A DNA stretch of 64,000 nucleotides from Arthrobacter sp. ERGS1:01 (GTDB lineage Bacteria > Actinomycetota > Actinomycetes > Actinomycetales > Micrococcaceae): the NCBI RefSeq assembly GCF_001281315.1, contig NZ_CP012479.1:2418001-2482000 (forward strand), in the 5' to 3' direction. Positions 27,204 to 35,945 of this stretch are shown piece after piece. The first letter of the stretch is position 1. Each line of letters begins with the position of its first letter. Both the position numbers and the translations under genes were made by a program. The notes beneath the pieces are model-generated. The model ran no database searches and was not told the DNA's origin. It worked only from the letters and a program-made list of their open reading frames with translations.

Positions 27204-27212
27204 GGTGTCCTC

Positions 27213-29102
27213 CTACGCCTGCACTGCGCCGGCAATTTGCGCCAGCGTGATGACAACAAATTCGGCCGGCTTGAGCGGGGCGAATCCCACCAGGATGTTC
27301 ACCACGCCCAGGTCGATGTCGTTTTGCGTGGTGGTCTCGCCATCACATTTGACGAAGTAGGCGTCCTGGGGCGTGGAGCCCTGGAATGCGCCCTGGCGGA
27401 ACAGGTTGTGCATGAACGCGCCCACGTTGAGCCGGATCTGTGCCCAGAGCGGTTCATCGTTGGGTTCAAACACCACCCATTGGGTGCCCCGGTACAGGCT
27501 CTCCTCGATGTACAGGGCCGTCCGGCGCACCGGCAGGTACTTCCATTGCGAGGCCAGCTGGTCGTTGCCCTCCAGCGTCCGGGCACCCCAGGCCACCGTG
27601 CCTGCGGCCGGGAAGGTGCGCAGGCAGTTCACGCCCAGCGGGTTCAGGTTGCCGTTCTCGGCGTCGTTGAGGGTCACGGTCAGGGCCTGCGCGCCGTTGA
27701 TGGTCGCGTCGAGCCCGGCCGGCGCCTTCCACACGCCCCTGCTGCTGTCGGTGCGGGCCATGATGCCGGCCATGGCGCCGCAGGGCACCAGTTCACCGGG
27801 CTGGTTCCCACGCAATGGGTCGGGTGAGAGTATTCGCGGGAAGTACAGGGCCGCGTAGTTGCTGGTGGTGTTGATCATGCCCGAGCTGAACTGCGTGACG
27901 GCGGTGGCCGCGTCCCCCCAGGCATGCGGGGAGTCGAGCAGCAACACGGCCCGCCGCGACTGGCAGTAGGCCACGGCGTCCGGGACCAGCCCGTCGTAGT
28001 CGATGTCGCCGTCGTTGGGACCGTTCAGGTAGGGCGGGATGCACAGCAGGTTGAACAGATCGGCGTTGGCCAGCGCGTACAGCCCGGCCTTGCCGGATTG
28101 CTTGCCCGGGCCGTTGAAATCGACCGTGACCAGGGCGCCGCCGTCACTGGCCATGCCGGCGGGCGCCACCACCGCGTTCGTGGCGGGCAGTGCCGGGATG
28201 GCGGGGGTGGGCGGGGTGGTGGTGTTGTCGGCCGGCACCTCGGCGACGGCGTTGTCGCCCCATTTGTCGAACTGGTGCCGGGTGGGGTCGGGGTCCGGGC
28301 TCACATCCGGGCGCGACGCCGGCAGCCCGGCGGCCGTGACAAGCTTGGATCCGCCCGCCAGCACCACGTCTACCCGCCGCACGTCGCCGGGCAGCACGGA
28401 AACGTTCAGGAACGTTTCCACCTGCCCGGTGGTCCCGTCCCGGACCAGCAGGTTGAAGACGTCCGGCTGGACGACGCCGTTGACGCTGATGTATTCCACC
28501 CGTGCCCGCAAGCTGTTTCCCCATGCGCCGGGATACCTCGCGTTCAGCGTCAGGGTGGAGATGGTCAGCTGCGCGGCATCGAGCAGGGTGGCCGTTGCGG
28601 CGGCGGCCGTGGCGGCGTCACCGACCGTGGCGGCCGTGGCACCCGAGGCCGTGGAGGCGGCCAGCGCGGCCGCGGCAACGAGGGCCGCGGCGCTCATCTC
28701 CGGATCGCTCGTGTAGGTGGCCGCCTTGGTGGCGGCGGCCGCTGCGGCGGCCTGGGCACTCGTTCCCGTGGCGGCGGCAGCCGTGGCGGCAGCTGCGGCT
28801 ACGGCATTGGCCCGGGCCGCGGCGTTGGCGAAGTTGTTGTGGAAGATCCGCACCACCAGGGCCTGGCTGCCGCCGTTGCGGTAGAAGTCACGGACGGCGT
28901 AGCCCAGGGATCCCCCCAGCCACAACCCGCCGAAGGAGCGTTCAAAATCGGAATAGCTGTTGATGGTGACCGGTGCATCGACGGGTCCGCGGGAGGCCCT
29001 TCCAATGAAGGCGGTAATGGAAGTCGCCACACCCGTGATGGTGTGAACCCCGCTGGACGCTTCTGTGACATAGACGCCCGGATAGCTTGTTGTGACTGGC
29101 AT
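27213..29102 (-). CDS. eCIS contractile sheath protein with Ala-rich insertion
   Basis: The protein has 629 residues. It is a contractile sheath subunit: the N-terminal arm PVTTSYPGVYVTEASSG and GVATSITAFIGRASRGP, and the C-terminal core with WKYLPVRRTALYIEESLYRGTQWVVFEPNDEPLW, IRLNVGAFMHNLFRQGAFQG and DLGVVNILVGFAPLKPAEFVVI, are the classic conserved ends. Between them lies a very Ala/Thr-rich stretch (about residues 90-185). The protein is longer than a minimal sheath (about 480). ATG at 29102 is preferred to the GTG 12 bp upstream because GGGGGA lies a few bases before it. As first gene it should be the most abundant product of the operon. Confidence 0.95.
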   Translation of the reverse strand: MPVTTSYPGVYVTEASSGVHTITGVATSITAFIGRASRGPVDAPVTINSYSDFERSFGGLWLGGSLGYAVRDFYRNGGSQALVVRIFHNNFANAAARANAVAAAAATAAAATGTSAQAAAAAAATKAATYTSDPEMSAAALVAAAALAASTASGATAATVGDAATAAAATATLLDAAQLTISTLTLNARYPGAWGNSLRARVEYISVNGVVQPDVFNLLVRDGTTGQVETFLNVSVLPGDVRRVDVVLAGGSKLVTAAGLPASRPDVSPDPDPTRHQFDKWGDNAVAEVPADNTTTPPTPAIPALPATNAVVAPAGMASDGGALVTVDFNGPGKQSGKAGLYALANADLFNLLCIPPYLNGPNDGDIDYDGLVPDAVAYCQSRRAVLLLDSPHAWGDAATAVTQFSSGMINTTSNYAALYFPRILSPDPLRGNQPGELVPCGAMAGIMARTDSSRGVWKAPAGLDATINGAQALTVTLNDAENGNLNPLGVNCLRTFPAAGTVAWGARTLEGNDQLASQWKYLPVRRTALYIEESLYRGTQWVVFEPNDEPLWAQIRLNVGAFMHNLFRQGAFQGSTPQDAYFVKCDGETTTQNDIDLGVVNILVGFAPLKPAEFVVITLAQIAGAVQA

Positions 29103-29150
29103 GAGATCCCCCACCAGAAAAGAGCTGTTTAATTTGGGGTGCTAGACGGG

Positions 29151-29166
29151 GGTCCAAAACTGGACC
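29151..29166. promoter_or_regulatory. Inverted repeat GGTCC-N6-GGACC, copy 1
   Basis: The sequence GGTCCAAAACTGGACC forms a perfect palindrome with 6-bp arms and a 4-bp centre, located 48 bp upstream of the sheath start codon. With copy 2 at 29362 it is a candidate operator for an unknown regulator of the eCIS operon. A short RNA hairpin in the leader is the alternative. Confidence 0.5.
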
Positions 29167-29361
29167 GGCCGTAGCTGTTAATTGCGTGATGAACGAACAA
29201 TAATTCAAACAATGCGCCCCGCGGGGTCACTGTGTCAACAAAAATTATTGCTTTTATCCGGGTCCGGAAGCTCTGTAATTCGGGGAATGTGGTTCGTTGT
29301 GGAACGCAAGGCCTGGCGCAAAATTCGGGTAAATTGCACAAATGTGTCAATAACGGAGATT

Positions 29362-29377
29362 GGTCCCTAAAAGGACC
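29362..29377. promoter_or_regulatory. Inverted repeat GGTCC-N6-GGACC, copy 2
   Basis: GGTCCCTAAAAGGACC has the same 5-bp arms and 6-bp spacing as copy 1 and lies 31 bp upstream of the ATG of the 138-residue gene. The two copies are 195 bp apart, at opposite ends of the divergent promoter region. Confidence 0.5.
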
Positions 29378-29408
29378 TTGGAATGACACCGGTGGTAGTG
29401 TGCCGGCC

Positions 29409-29825
29409 ATGACGAATTCGCCGCGCCGCTACGCCATGAACTACAGCTGGGTGTGGGGGCCGGACAACCGGGACCTGGACAAGACGGCCAGTCTCGCCAT
29501 GACGTTGCGCGATGCCCCGCCCGGACAGTTCGCGCCGTTGCTGCGTGACTGGCTGGGCAGCCTGCAGTCCGACGACGCCACGTCGGGCAACTACTACGAG
29601 GGCGGCTACGGCGTCTGGATCCTCGACCGGGACGACCGCGGAGCACGGATCATCTTCACCTCCGGCGGGCAGGACGTAGCGGATTCGCTTGGTTACGGCG
29701 TGGAGAAATTCTACGAACAGGTCCTGCAGCCCCTGACCGAGGGGGCCGTGACGTGGACCGAGCTGCCGCTGGAGACGCCCCGGGACACGTCCGGCGGCAC
29801 TCCCTTGGACCCGCCCCTTGGTTAA
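29409..29825 (+). CDS. Small protein of unknown function, divergent from the eCIS operon
   Basis: The protein has 138 residues and no family that I recognise. It is acidic and soluble, with no signal peptide or membrane segment: NYSWVWGPDNRDLDKTASLAMTLRDAP, a Trp-containing GNYYEGGYGVWILDRDDRGARIIFTSGG segment that looks like a beta-hairpin, and a Pro-rich tail. ATG at 29409 is preferred, but the frame is open further upstream and an ATG at 29436 is also possible. It shares the divergent promoter region with the eCIS operon and ends before a strong terminator. It may be a regulator or accessory of that system, or unrelated. Confidence 0.6.
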   Translation: MTNSPRRYAMNYSWVWGPDNRDLDKTASLAMTLRDAPPGQFAPLLRDWLGSLQSDDATSGNYYEGGYGVWILDRDDRGARIIFTSGGQDVADSLGYGVEKFYEQVLQPLTEGAVTWTELPLETPRDTSGGTPLDPPLG

Positions 29826-29832
29826 GCAGCAC

Positions 29833-29865
29833 GGGCTGCCGGCCGGATGAACCGGCCGGCAGCCC
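29833..29865. terminator. Bidirectional terminator between the 138-aa gene and hutU
   Basis: A perfect 14-bp inverted repeat (GGGCTGCCGGCCGG, 5-base loop ATGAA, then its complement) lies between two convergent genes. No T-tract follows, as is common for GC-rich actinobacterial terminators. Confidence 0.75.
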
Positions 29866-29887
29866 GACGTCGAACGTTCGCTGGAGG

Positions 29888-31567
29888 TTACTGCTCCTGC
29901 ATGGGGATGCGGACGCCGCGTTCGGCGGCGACGTCGATGGCGCGCTCGTAGCCGGCGTCGACGTGGCGGATCACGCCCATGCCGGGGTCGTTGGTGAGCA
30001 GGCGCTCCAGCTTTTCCGCGGCCAGTGCGGAACCGTCGGCCACGGAGACCTGGCCGGCGTGGATGGAACGGCCGATGCCGACGCCGCCGCCGTGGTGGAT
30101 GGACACCCAGGTGGCGCCCGATGAGGTGTTCAGCAGGGCGTTCAGCAGCGGCCAGTCGGCAATGGCGTCCGAGCCGTCCTTCATGGCCTCGGTCTCGCGG
30201 TACGGGGAGGCCACCGAACCGGAGTCCAGGTGGTCGCGGCCGATCACGATGGGTGCCTTGACCTTGCCGTCGGCCACGAGCTGGTTGAACAGCACCCCGG
30301 CCTTGGCACGGTCGCCGTAGCCGAGCCAGCAGATGCGTGCCGGCAGGCCCTCGAATTCAACGTGTTCCTGGGCGGCGTCGAGCCAGCGGTGCAGGTGCGC
30401 GTTCTCGGGGAACAGTTCCTTCAATGCCTCGTCGGTGACGCGGATGTCCTCGGGGTCGCCGGAGAGGGCAACCCAGCGGAACGGGCCCAGGCCCTCGCAG
30501 AACAGCGGGCGGATGTAGGCCGGCACAAAGCCGGGGAACTCGAAGGCGCGGTTGTAGCCGCCCTTGCGGGCCTCGTCGCGGATCGAGTTGCCGTAGTCGA
30601 ACACCTCGGCGCCGGCATCCTGGAATTCCACCATGGCCTGCACGTGGCGGGCCATCGCGTTCTGCGACTTCTTGGTGAAGCCCTCGGGATCATTCTCCGC
30701 TTCGGCGTGCCACTCCTCGATGGAGTACTCGGAGGGCAGGTAGGAGAGCGGATCGTGGGCGCTGGTCTGGTCCGTGACGATGTCCACCGTGAACTCGCCG
30801 GCCTGGTGGCGGCGCAGGATTTCCGGGAACAGTTCGGCGGCATTGCCGACGACGCCGACGCTCAGGGCGCGCTTCTCGGCCTTGGCCGCGAGCACCTTGG
30901 CCAGGGCCGCGTCCAGGTCCGTTTCGACCTCGTCCAGATAGCGCTTGCCGGCACGACGGCGCAGGCGTTCCTCACTGACGTCCACGATCAGGCAGGCGCC
31001 GCCGTTGAGCGTGACGGCGAGCGGCTGGGCGCCGCCCATGCCGCCGCAGCCGCCGGTCAGGGTCAGGGTGCCGGCCAGGGTGCCGCCGAAGCGCTTCTCG
31101 CCAATGGCCGCGAAGGTTTCGAAGGTGCCCTGCAGGATGCCCTGGGTGCCGATGTAAATCCAGGAGCCGGCCGTCATCTGGCCATACATCATCAGGCCCT
31201 CGGCCTCGAGCTTGCGGAATTCGGGCCAGGTGGCCCAGTCCCCCACCAGATTGGAGTTGGCGAGCAGCACGCGCGGGGCCCACACGTTGGTGCGGAACAC
31301 GCCGACGGGCTTGCCGGACTGCACCAGCAGGGTCTCGTCGTCCTCGAGCGTCTTGAGCGTGGCGACGATGGCGTCGTAGGCCTCCCAGGAGCGGGCCGCG
31401 CGTCCGGTGCCGCCGTAGACCACCAGGTCCTCGGGGCGTTCGGCCACCTCGGGGTCAAGGTTGTTCATGAGCATGCGCAGCGGCGCCTCGGTCTGCCAGG
31501 ACTTGGCGGAAAGGTCGGTGCCGCGGGCGGCCCGGATGGTGCGGGAGGGGTCATGCATCGTTGCCAT
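29888..31567 (-). CDS. hutU: Urocanate hydratase HutU
   Basis: HutU converts urocanate to 4-imidazolone-5-propionate with a tightly bound NAD+, the second step of histidine degradation. The 559-residue protein shows the family's [15 protein letters not shown] start, [13 protein letters not shown], the NAD-site region [22 protein letters not shown] and the C-terminal [26 protein letters not shown] at 31567 has AAGGAA 8 bases upstream. No hutH, hutI or hutG is next to it. A palindrome matching the IclR-type site found elsewhere in this block lies about 112 bp upstream, so hutU seems to be controlled together with the neighbouring CoA-ester genes. Confidence 0.97.
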   Translation of the reverse strand: MATMHDPSRTIRAARGTDLSAKSWQTEAPLRMLMNNLDPEVAERPEDLVVYGGTGRAARSWEAYDAIVATLKTLEDDETLLVQSGKPVGVFRTNVWAPRVLLANSNLVGDWATWPEFRKLEAEGLMMYGQMTAGSWIYIGTQGILQGTFETFAAIGEKRFGGTLAGTLTLTGGCGGMGGAQPLAVTLNGGACLIVDVSEERLRRRAGKRYLDEVETDLDAALAKVLAAKAEKRALSVGVVGNAAELFPEILRRHQAGEFTVDIVTDQTSAHDPLSYLPSEYSIEEWHAEAENDPEGFTKKSQNAMARHVQAMVEFQDAGAEVFDYGNSIRDEARKGGYNRAFEFPGFVPAYIRPLFCEGLGPFRWVALSGDPEDIRVTDEALKELFPENAHLHRWLDAAQEHVEFEGLPARICWLGYGDRAKAGVLFNQLVADGKVKAPIVIGRDHLDSGSVASPYRETEAMKDGSDAIADWPLLNALLNTSSGATWVSIHHGGGVGIGRSIHAGQVSVADGSALAAEKLERLLTNDPGMGVIRHVDAGYERAIDVAAERGVRIPMQEQ

Positions 31568-31679
31568 GAAATGTTCCTTAGCTGTGGGTCCGTGATGGCC
31601 GGGTCTCCCCGGCAAAACTTCCTATGTACCCATCAAAGCCCCACCCGGCAACCATTCCTAGGGGTTCTCCGCCCGGCCC

Positions 31680-31695
31680 GTCTGTGATCCAAGAC
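31680..31695. promoter_or_regulatory. HutR-like operator upstream of hutU (site A)
   Basis: GTCTGTGATCCAAGAC matches the perfect palindrome GTCTGTGATCACAGAC found before the CoA-transferase gene at 14 of 16 positions. It lies 112 bp upstream of the hutU start codon. Confidence 0.7.
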
Positions 31696-31726
31696 AACCG
31701 GCCGGAACGGCTCGCGCCGAACGCCG

Positions 31727-31788
31727 CGGGGGCCGTTGAGATGATCCGCACATGGCCCACCAGGGGCGGATCACCACAACGGCCCCCG
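31727..31788. repeat. Palindromic element, copy 1
   Basis: Two 23-base arms, the right one containing GCGGATCACCACAACGGCCC, are separated by 16 bases and pair with two or three mismatches. The element lies at the 3' end of the acyl-CoA dehydrogenase gene, just beyond its stop codon, and could act as terminator. A related element is at 57914-57974. Confidence 0.7.
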
Positions 31789-31796
31789 GGACCGCT

Positions 31797-32975
31797 TTAG
31801 ACGAACGCGGCGATTCCCGTGATGGCGCGGCCGGCCACCAGGGTGTTGATCTCGTAGGTGCCCTCATAGGTGTAGATGGCCTCGGCGTCACAGAAGATCT
31901 TCGCCATCTCGTAATCCACGTGGATGCCGTTGCCGCCCAGGATGGACCGGCCCAGTGCCACTGTTTCGCGCATGCACTTGGTGACGAACGCCTTGGCCAG
32001 GGCGGAGTGTTCGTTGCGCGTGGTGCCGTCGTCCTCCATCTGGGCCAGCCGCACCATCATGCCCATGGAGGCCTGGGCGTTGGAGAGCATCGTGACCAGT
32101 TGCTCCTGGATGAGCTGGAAGCCGGCAATCGGCTTGCCGAACTGCCGGCGCTCCACCGCATACTTGCGGGCCACGTCGAACGCGGCCATCTGCAGCCCCA
32201 CGGCCTGCCAGCCCACCGTGGCCCGGGTGGTCTTGAGCACCTTGTTGGTGTCCCGGAAGCTGTTGGCCCCGGCCAGCTTGTAGAAGTGCGGCACGACGAC
32301 GTCCTTCAGGACAATGTCGGCATTCTGGACCGCGCGCAGGGCGATCCGGTTTTCGATGAGCGTTGCCGTGAACCCGGCCGTGGCGGTGTCCACGAGGAAA
32401 CCCTTGACCTGGCCGTCCGCGACGTCCTTGGCCCAGACGATGACGTAGTCGGAGAAGGTGGAGTTGCCGATCCACCGTTTTTCGCCGTTGAGGATCCAGT
32501 TGTCGCCGTCGCGCACGGCAGTGGTTTGCGTTCCGCCGGCCACATCGGATCCGGCGAGCGGCTCGGTGATGGCGAAGACGCCGGTCTTGCGCAGCGCATA
32601 GATGTCCGGCAGCCACGCGGCCTTTTGCTCCTCCGAGGCGAGCAGTTCGATGGAACCGGTGAACAGCCCGTCGTGACCGCTGAAGAACGTGCCGAAGGAG
32701 GCGTCCACGCGGTGGATGGCGGCGGTGACCATGCCGGCCAAAAGGTGTGAATGGCCCTGCCGGCGCACGGGGCTGATCATGTCCAGCGCGGCCACCTCGG
32801 GAATCAGGTGGACGGGGAATTCGCTGCGGTTCCAGAAGTCGCGGGAAATGGGCCGCACCTTGGCCTCCATCCAGTCGCGGATCTCGTCGAGGCGGGCCAG
32901 TTCGTTGGCGGGCAGCAGGCTTTCAAAGAAGAAGAAGTCGCCGTCCACATAGGGCAGCGTGGTGCTTTCACTCAT
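31797..32975 (-). CDS. Acyl-CoA dehydrogenase, glutaryl-CoA-dehydrogenase-like
   Basis: This FAD-dependent acyl-CoA dehydrogenase has 392 residues: the FAD/substrate block VFAITEPLAGSDVAGGTQT, the WILNGEKRWIGN segment, RRQFGKPIAGFQLIQEQL, and the C-terminal YTYEGTYEINTLVAGRAITGI with the catalytic Glu (about residue 371) placed as in glutaryl-CoA dehydrogenase. In that enzyme an Arg in VDSGYRS binds the distal carboxylate. The equivalent here, VDASFGT (residues 90-96), has Gly, so glutaryl-CoA is an unlikely substrate. It shares a divergent promoter and an IclR-type palindrome with the NCS1 transporter gene. I infer oxidation of another short acyl-CoA, perhaps imidazolepropionyl-CoA. Confidence 0.88.
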   Translation of the reverse strand: MSESTTLPYVDGDFFFFESLLPANELARLDEIRDWMEAKVRPISRDFWNRSEFPVHLIPEVAALDMISPVRRQGHSHLLAGMVTAAIHRVDASFGTFFSGHDGLFTGSIELLASEEQKAAWLPDIYALRKTGVFAITEPLAGSDVAGGTQTTAVRDGDNWILNGEKRWIGNSTFSDYVIVWAKDVADGQVKGFLVDTATAGFTATLIENRIALRAVQNADIVLKDVVVPHFYKLAGANSFRDTNKVLKTTRATVGWQAVGLQMAAFDVARKYAVERRQFGKPIAGFQLIQEQLVTMLSNAQASMGMMVRLAQMEDDGTTRNEHSALAKAFVTKCMRETVALGRSILGGNGIHVDYEMAKIFCDAEAIYTYEGTYEINTLVAGRAITGIAAFV

Positions 32976-33069
32976 GGGTTTGCTCCTGCGGAATGGTTGG
33001 TGGGGTGTCTTCCGAACATAGCCGCCGGCCGCCGTCGTTCATGGGCCGGATCACAGAAAATGCCGGTTC

Positions 33070-33085
33070 GTCTGTGATCGCAGAC
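33070..33085. promoter_or_regulatory. HutR-like operator between acyl-CoA dehydrogenase and NCS1 transporter (site B)
   Basis: GTCTGTGATCGCAGAC differs from the perfect palindrome at one base. It lies 94 bp upstream of the acyl-CoA dehydrogenase start and 98 bp upstream of the transporter start, so it can serve both divergent genes. A further half-site GATCACAGA lies at 33049-33057. Confidence 0.75.
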
Positions 33086-33183
33086 GTAATCCGTGACCCG
33101 GATCACCGGACCACTGCCATGCATGGTCAGATGAATGAACTAATGGGGCAGCAGAAGCACGCAGATTCCAAGGGAGGAACCTC

Positions 33184-34656
33184 ATGTCAAGGATTCAAAC
33201 AGTGAAGAAGTCCGGACCGGTGATTGAACGCCGTTCCATCGACTTCGTGCCGCACGGCGAGCGCCACGGCAAGCCGTTTGGCCAGTTCACGCTGTGGTTC
33301 GGCGCCAACATGCAGATCACGGCGATCGTCACCGGCGCCCTGGCCGTGATCTTCGGCGCCGACGCCTTCTGGGGCATCATCGGGCTATTCCTGGGCAACC
33401 TGCTGGGCGGTAGCGTCATGGCGTTGCATGCCGCGCAGGGTCCCAAGCTTGGCCTGCCGCAGATGATCTCCAGCCGCGCCCAGTTCGGTGTCTTTGGCGC
33501 CGTGCTGCCGCTGGTTTTGGTGATCGTGATGTATCTGGGCTTCGCGGCCACCGGCGCAGTGCTGGCCGGCCAGGCCGTGGGGCAGATCATCCCCACGGGC
33601 CACCCCGCGGTGGGTGTCATCATCTTCGGCGCCCTGACGGTGCTGGTCGCCACCCTGGGCTACAAGTACATCCATGCCCTGGGCCGCATCTCCACGATCG
33701 TGGGCATCCTCGGCTTCACGTACCTTGCCGTCCAGCTGTTCCTCAAGCACGACGTCGGCGCCGTCCTGGGGGTGGGCGGCTTCGCGTTCCCCACGTTCCT
33801 GCTGGCTATATCGCTGAGCGCCGGCTGGCAGCTGACCTACGGCCCATACGTGGCCGACTACTCCCGTTACCTGCCGGCCAACACCCCGGCCACCAAGACG
33901 TTCCTCTCATGCTTCTCCGGTTCGGTCCTGGGCTCGCAGTGGTCCATGACGCTAGGTGCCCTCTTTGCCGCCATCGCGATGCCGAAGGGGCATGAATTCC
34001 TGGACGGCCAGGTGGCGTTCGTGGGCGAGCTTTCCGGCGGCGGCGCCATCGCCGTCCTCATGTACCTGGTGGTCGTGGTGGGCAAGCTGACCGTCAACAC
34101 GCTCAACGCCTACGGCGGATACATGACCATCCTGACCTCGGTCAGCGCCTTCACCCGCCAGCTGCGGTTCGCTCCCTGGGTGCGCTTTGCCTACGTGATC
34201 GGTTTCATCACCATCTCGGTCATCATTGCCATCGCGGCGTCGGCGGACTTCATCTCCAACTTCAAGAACTTCGTGCTGCTCCTGCTCATGGTGTTCATCC
34301 CGTGGAGCTCCATCAACCTGGTGGACTTCTGGCTGGTCTCCAAGGAAAAGGTCGACGTCCCGGCACTCTATGACCCCAAGGGCCGTTACGGCGCCTGGAA
34401 CGTCCCGGCGCTGCTGACGTACGCGCTCGGCGTCATTGTCCAGATCCCGTTCCTGGCCCAGACCATGTACACCGGACCCATCACTCCCCTGCTGGGAGGT
34501 GCGGACATTTCCTGGCTCGTGGGCCTGGTGGTCACCGCCGCCGTCTACTACCCCGTGGCCCGGAAGTTCCAGCGCCCCCCTGCCACGATGATCTACCCCG
34601 TGGACATCGACGCCCCGGTGGCCGCTTCCGTCGCGACGCCCTCCGCCAGCTCCTAA
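33184..34656 (+). CDS. NCS1-family nucleobase/hydantoin-type permease
   Basis: The protein has 490 residues with about 12 membrane helices and belongs to the NCS1 (purine-cytosine permease) family, which imports nitrogen heterocycles such as cytosine, allantoin and hydantoins with Na+ or H+. Family features are the N-terminal ERRSIDFVPHGERHGKPFGQFTLWFGANM, the GPKLGLPQMISSRAQFG loop, and NTLNAYGGYMTILTSV and IPWSSINLVDFWLV in later helices. A strong ribosome site (GGGAGGA) precedes the ATG. The aminotransferase gene follows 22 bp downstream. Control by the same palindrome as hutU suggests that the substrate is an imidazole compound (inference). Confidence 0.9.
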   Translation: MSRIQTVKKSGPVIERRSIDFVPHGERHGKPFGQFTLWFGANMQITAIVTGALAVIFGADAFWGIIGLFLGNLLGGSVMALHAAQGPKLGLPQMISSRAQFGVFGAVLPLVLVIVMYLGFAATGAVLAGQAVGQIIPTGHPAVGVIIFGALTVLVATLGYKYIHALGRISTIVGILGFTYLAVQLFLKHDVGAVLGVGGFAFPTFLLAISLSAGWQLTYGPYVADYSRYLPANTPATKTFLSCFSGSVLGSQWSMTLGALFAAIAMPKGHEFLDGQVAFVGELSGGGAIAVLMYLVVVVGKLTVNTLNAYGGYMTILTSVSAFTRQLRFAPWVRFAYVIGFITISVIIAIAASADFISNFKNFVLLLLMVFIPWSSINLVDFWLVSKEKVDVPALYDPKGRYGAWNVPALLTYALGVIVQIPFLAQTMYTGPITPLLGGADISWLVGLVVTAAVYYPVARKFQRPPATMIYPVDIDAPVAASVATPSASS

Positions 34657-34678
34657 CCCCTCACGAGGAGGAATCCGC

Positions 34679-35767
34679 ATGATGACGCACACCCGACCCG
34701 CGCCCCGCCCGCTCGTCGCTTCGCTGCCGGTGTACTCAAAAGCCGGCGGGACAGTTCCGCCCCGGTGGCGGGCGTCGTCAAACGAGTCCTTCCTGCCGCC
34801 GTCACCGGCCGTGCTCGCCGCGATCGAGGAAGCCGCATCACACTGCCAGCGGTACCCGTCGCTTCAGGGCGACCCCCTTGTCGCGGCGCTCAGCGCCCAG
34901 CTCGGCGTCGCCCCGGAACAGCTTGTGACCGGCGCCGGGTCCCTGGCCGTGCTGCAGCAGCTTTTGACGGCGTTCACAGGGCCGGGCACGGAGGTGGTCT
35001 TTGCGTGGCGCAGCTATGAGGCCTATCCCATTCTGGTGCGCCTGGCCGGTGCGCTGGACGTCGCGGTGCCGCTGGCGCCGGGCCACCGCCACGACCTGGA
35101 CGCCATGGCGGGCGCCATCACGGAGTCCACGGCCGCCGTAATCCTGTGCAGCCCCAACAACCCCACGGGAACAGTGCTGGCGGACGCCGAACTGGACGCC
35201 ATCCTGGACCGGATCCCGCCCCACATTGTGGTGGTGCTGGACCAGGCTTACCTGGAATTCACGGACGACACCGGTGCCTCCTCCGCGCGAATCGTTGCCC
35301 TGCTGGCCAACCACCCCAACCTGGTCATCCTGCGCACCTTTTCCAAGGCCTACGGCCTGGCCGGGCTGCGGGCCGGCTACCTCGTGACGCATCCGGACGT
35401 GGCGGCCCACGTCCGTGCCGTGTCGCCGCCGTTTGGCCTGAATGCGGTGGCCGAGGCGGCCGCCGTCGCGGCGCTGGCCGACGACGCCGCCCTGGCCGCC
35501 AATGTTGCCACGGTGGTGGAGGGCCGCACGGCCCTGGCCACCGCGCTGGCCGACCGTGGCCTAACCTTGCCGGACAGCGGCGCCAACTTCCTGTGGCTGC
35601 CGGTGGGCGATGGTTCGGCATCGCTTGAAATGGCCTGCCTGGCCGAAGGCGTCAGCGTGCGCTGCTTTGCCGGTGAGGGCGTGCGCGTCACCGTAGGATC
35701 CCGCGACGCCGAGGCGGCCGTGCTCCGTGCCGTCGATGCCTGGCTCGCCGCCGGCAACGACCGGTAA
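34679..35767 (+). CDS. HisC-like aminotransferase (class I/II, PLP)
   Basis: The protein has 362 residues and belongs to the histidinol-phosphate/aromatic aminotransferase group: RWRASSNESFLPPSPAVLAAI at the N-terminus, CSPNNPTGTVL, VVLDQAYLEF and the PLP-lysine block ILRTFSKAYGLAGLRAGYLV. A ribosome site (GAGGAGGAA) precedes the ATG. It is the second gene of the transporter operon, not part of a his biosynthetic cluster, so a catabolic role is more likely. One option is interconversion of histidine and imidazolepyruvate. Lack of an invariant substrate test leaves phenylalanine or histidinol phosphate as alternatives. Confidence 0.85.
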   Translation: MMTHTRPAPRPLVASLPVYSKAGGTVPPRWRASSNESFLPPSPAVLAAIEEAASHCQRYPSLQGDPLVAALSAQLGVAPEQLVTGAGSLAVLQQLLTAFTGPGTEVVFAWRSYEAYPILVRLAGALDVAVPLAPGHRHDLDAMAGAITESTAAVILCSPNNPTGTVLADAELDAILDRIPPHIVVVLDQAYLEFTDDTGASSARIVALLANHPNLVILRTFSKAYGLAGLRAGYLVTHPDVAAHVRAVSPPFGLNAVAEAAAVAALADDAALAANVATVVEGRTALATALADRGLTLPDSGANFLWLPVGDGSASLEMACLAEGVSVRCFAGEGVRVTVGSRDAEAAVLRAVDAWLAAGNDR

Positions 35768-35945
35768 CTGCGCAAAGTCCAACGCAAAAGCCGGGGCCGG
35801 CGTTGATCTTGCACACGCGAGATTCCAAGACATTTCGTACTTCTCCTGATGCCATGGCTCGAGTCTGGACTTCACTCGGGTAGTCGAGACTTTCAGGTCC
35901 GACCAATCGGTTTGAAATGCGATCAATGGAGCTACTATGTGATGT

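Larger units (their letters stand above)
29103..29408. promoter_or_regulatory. Divergent promoter region of the eCIS operon and the 138-aa gene
   Basis: This 306-bp stretch holds no credible gene and is richer in A and T than its surroundings. On the minus strand a consensus-like TTGACA (complement of 29233-29238) could be a -35 box for the eCIS operon, but I see no strong -10 box at the right distance. Two copies of an inverted repeat, GGTCC-N6-GGACC, lie near the two ends. A long, AT-rich leader of this kind suggests regulated expression. Confidence 0.5.
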
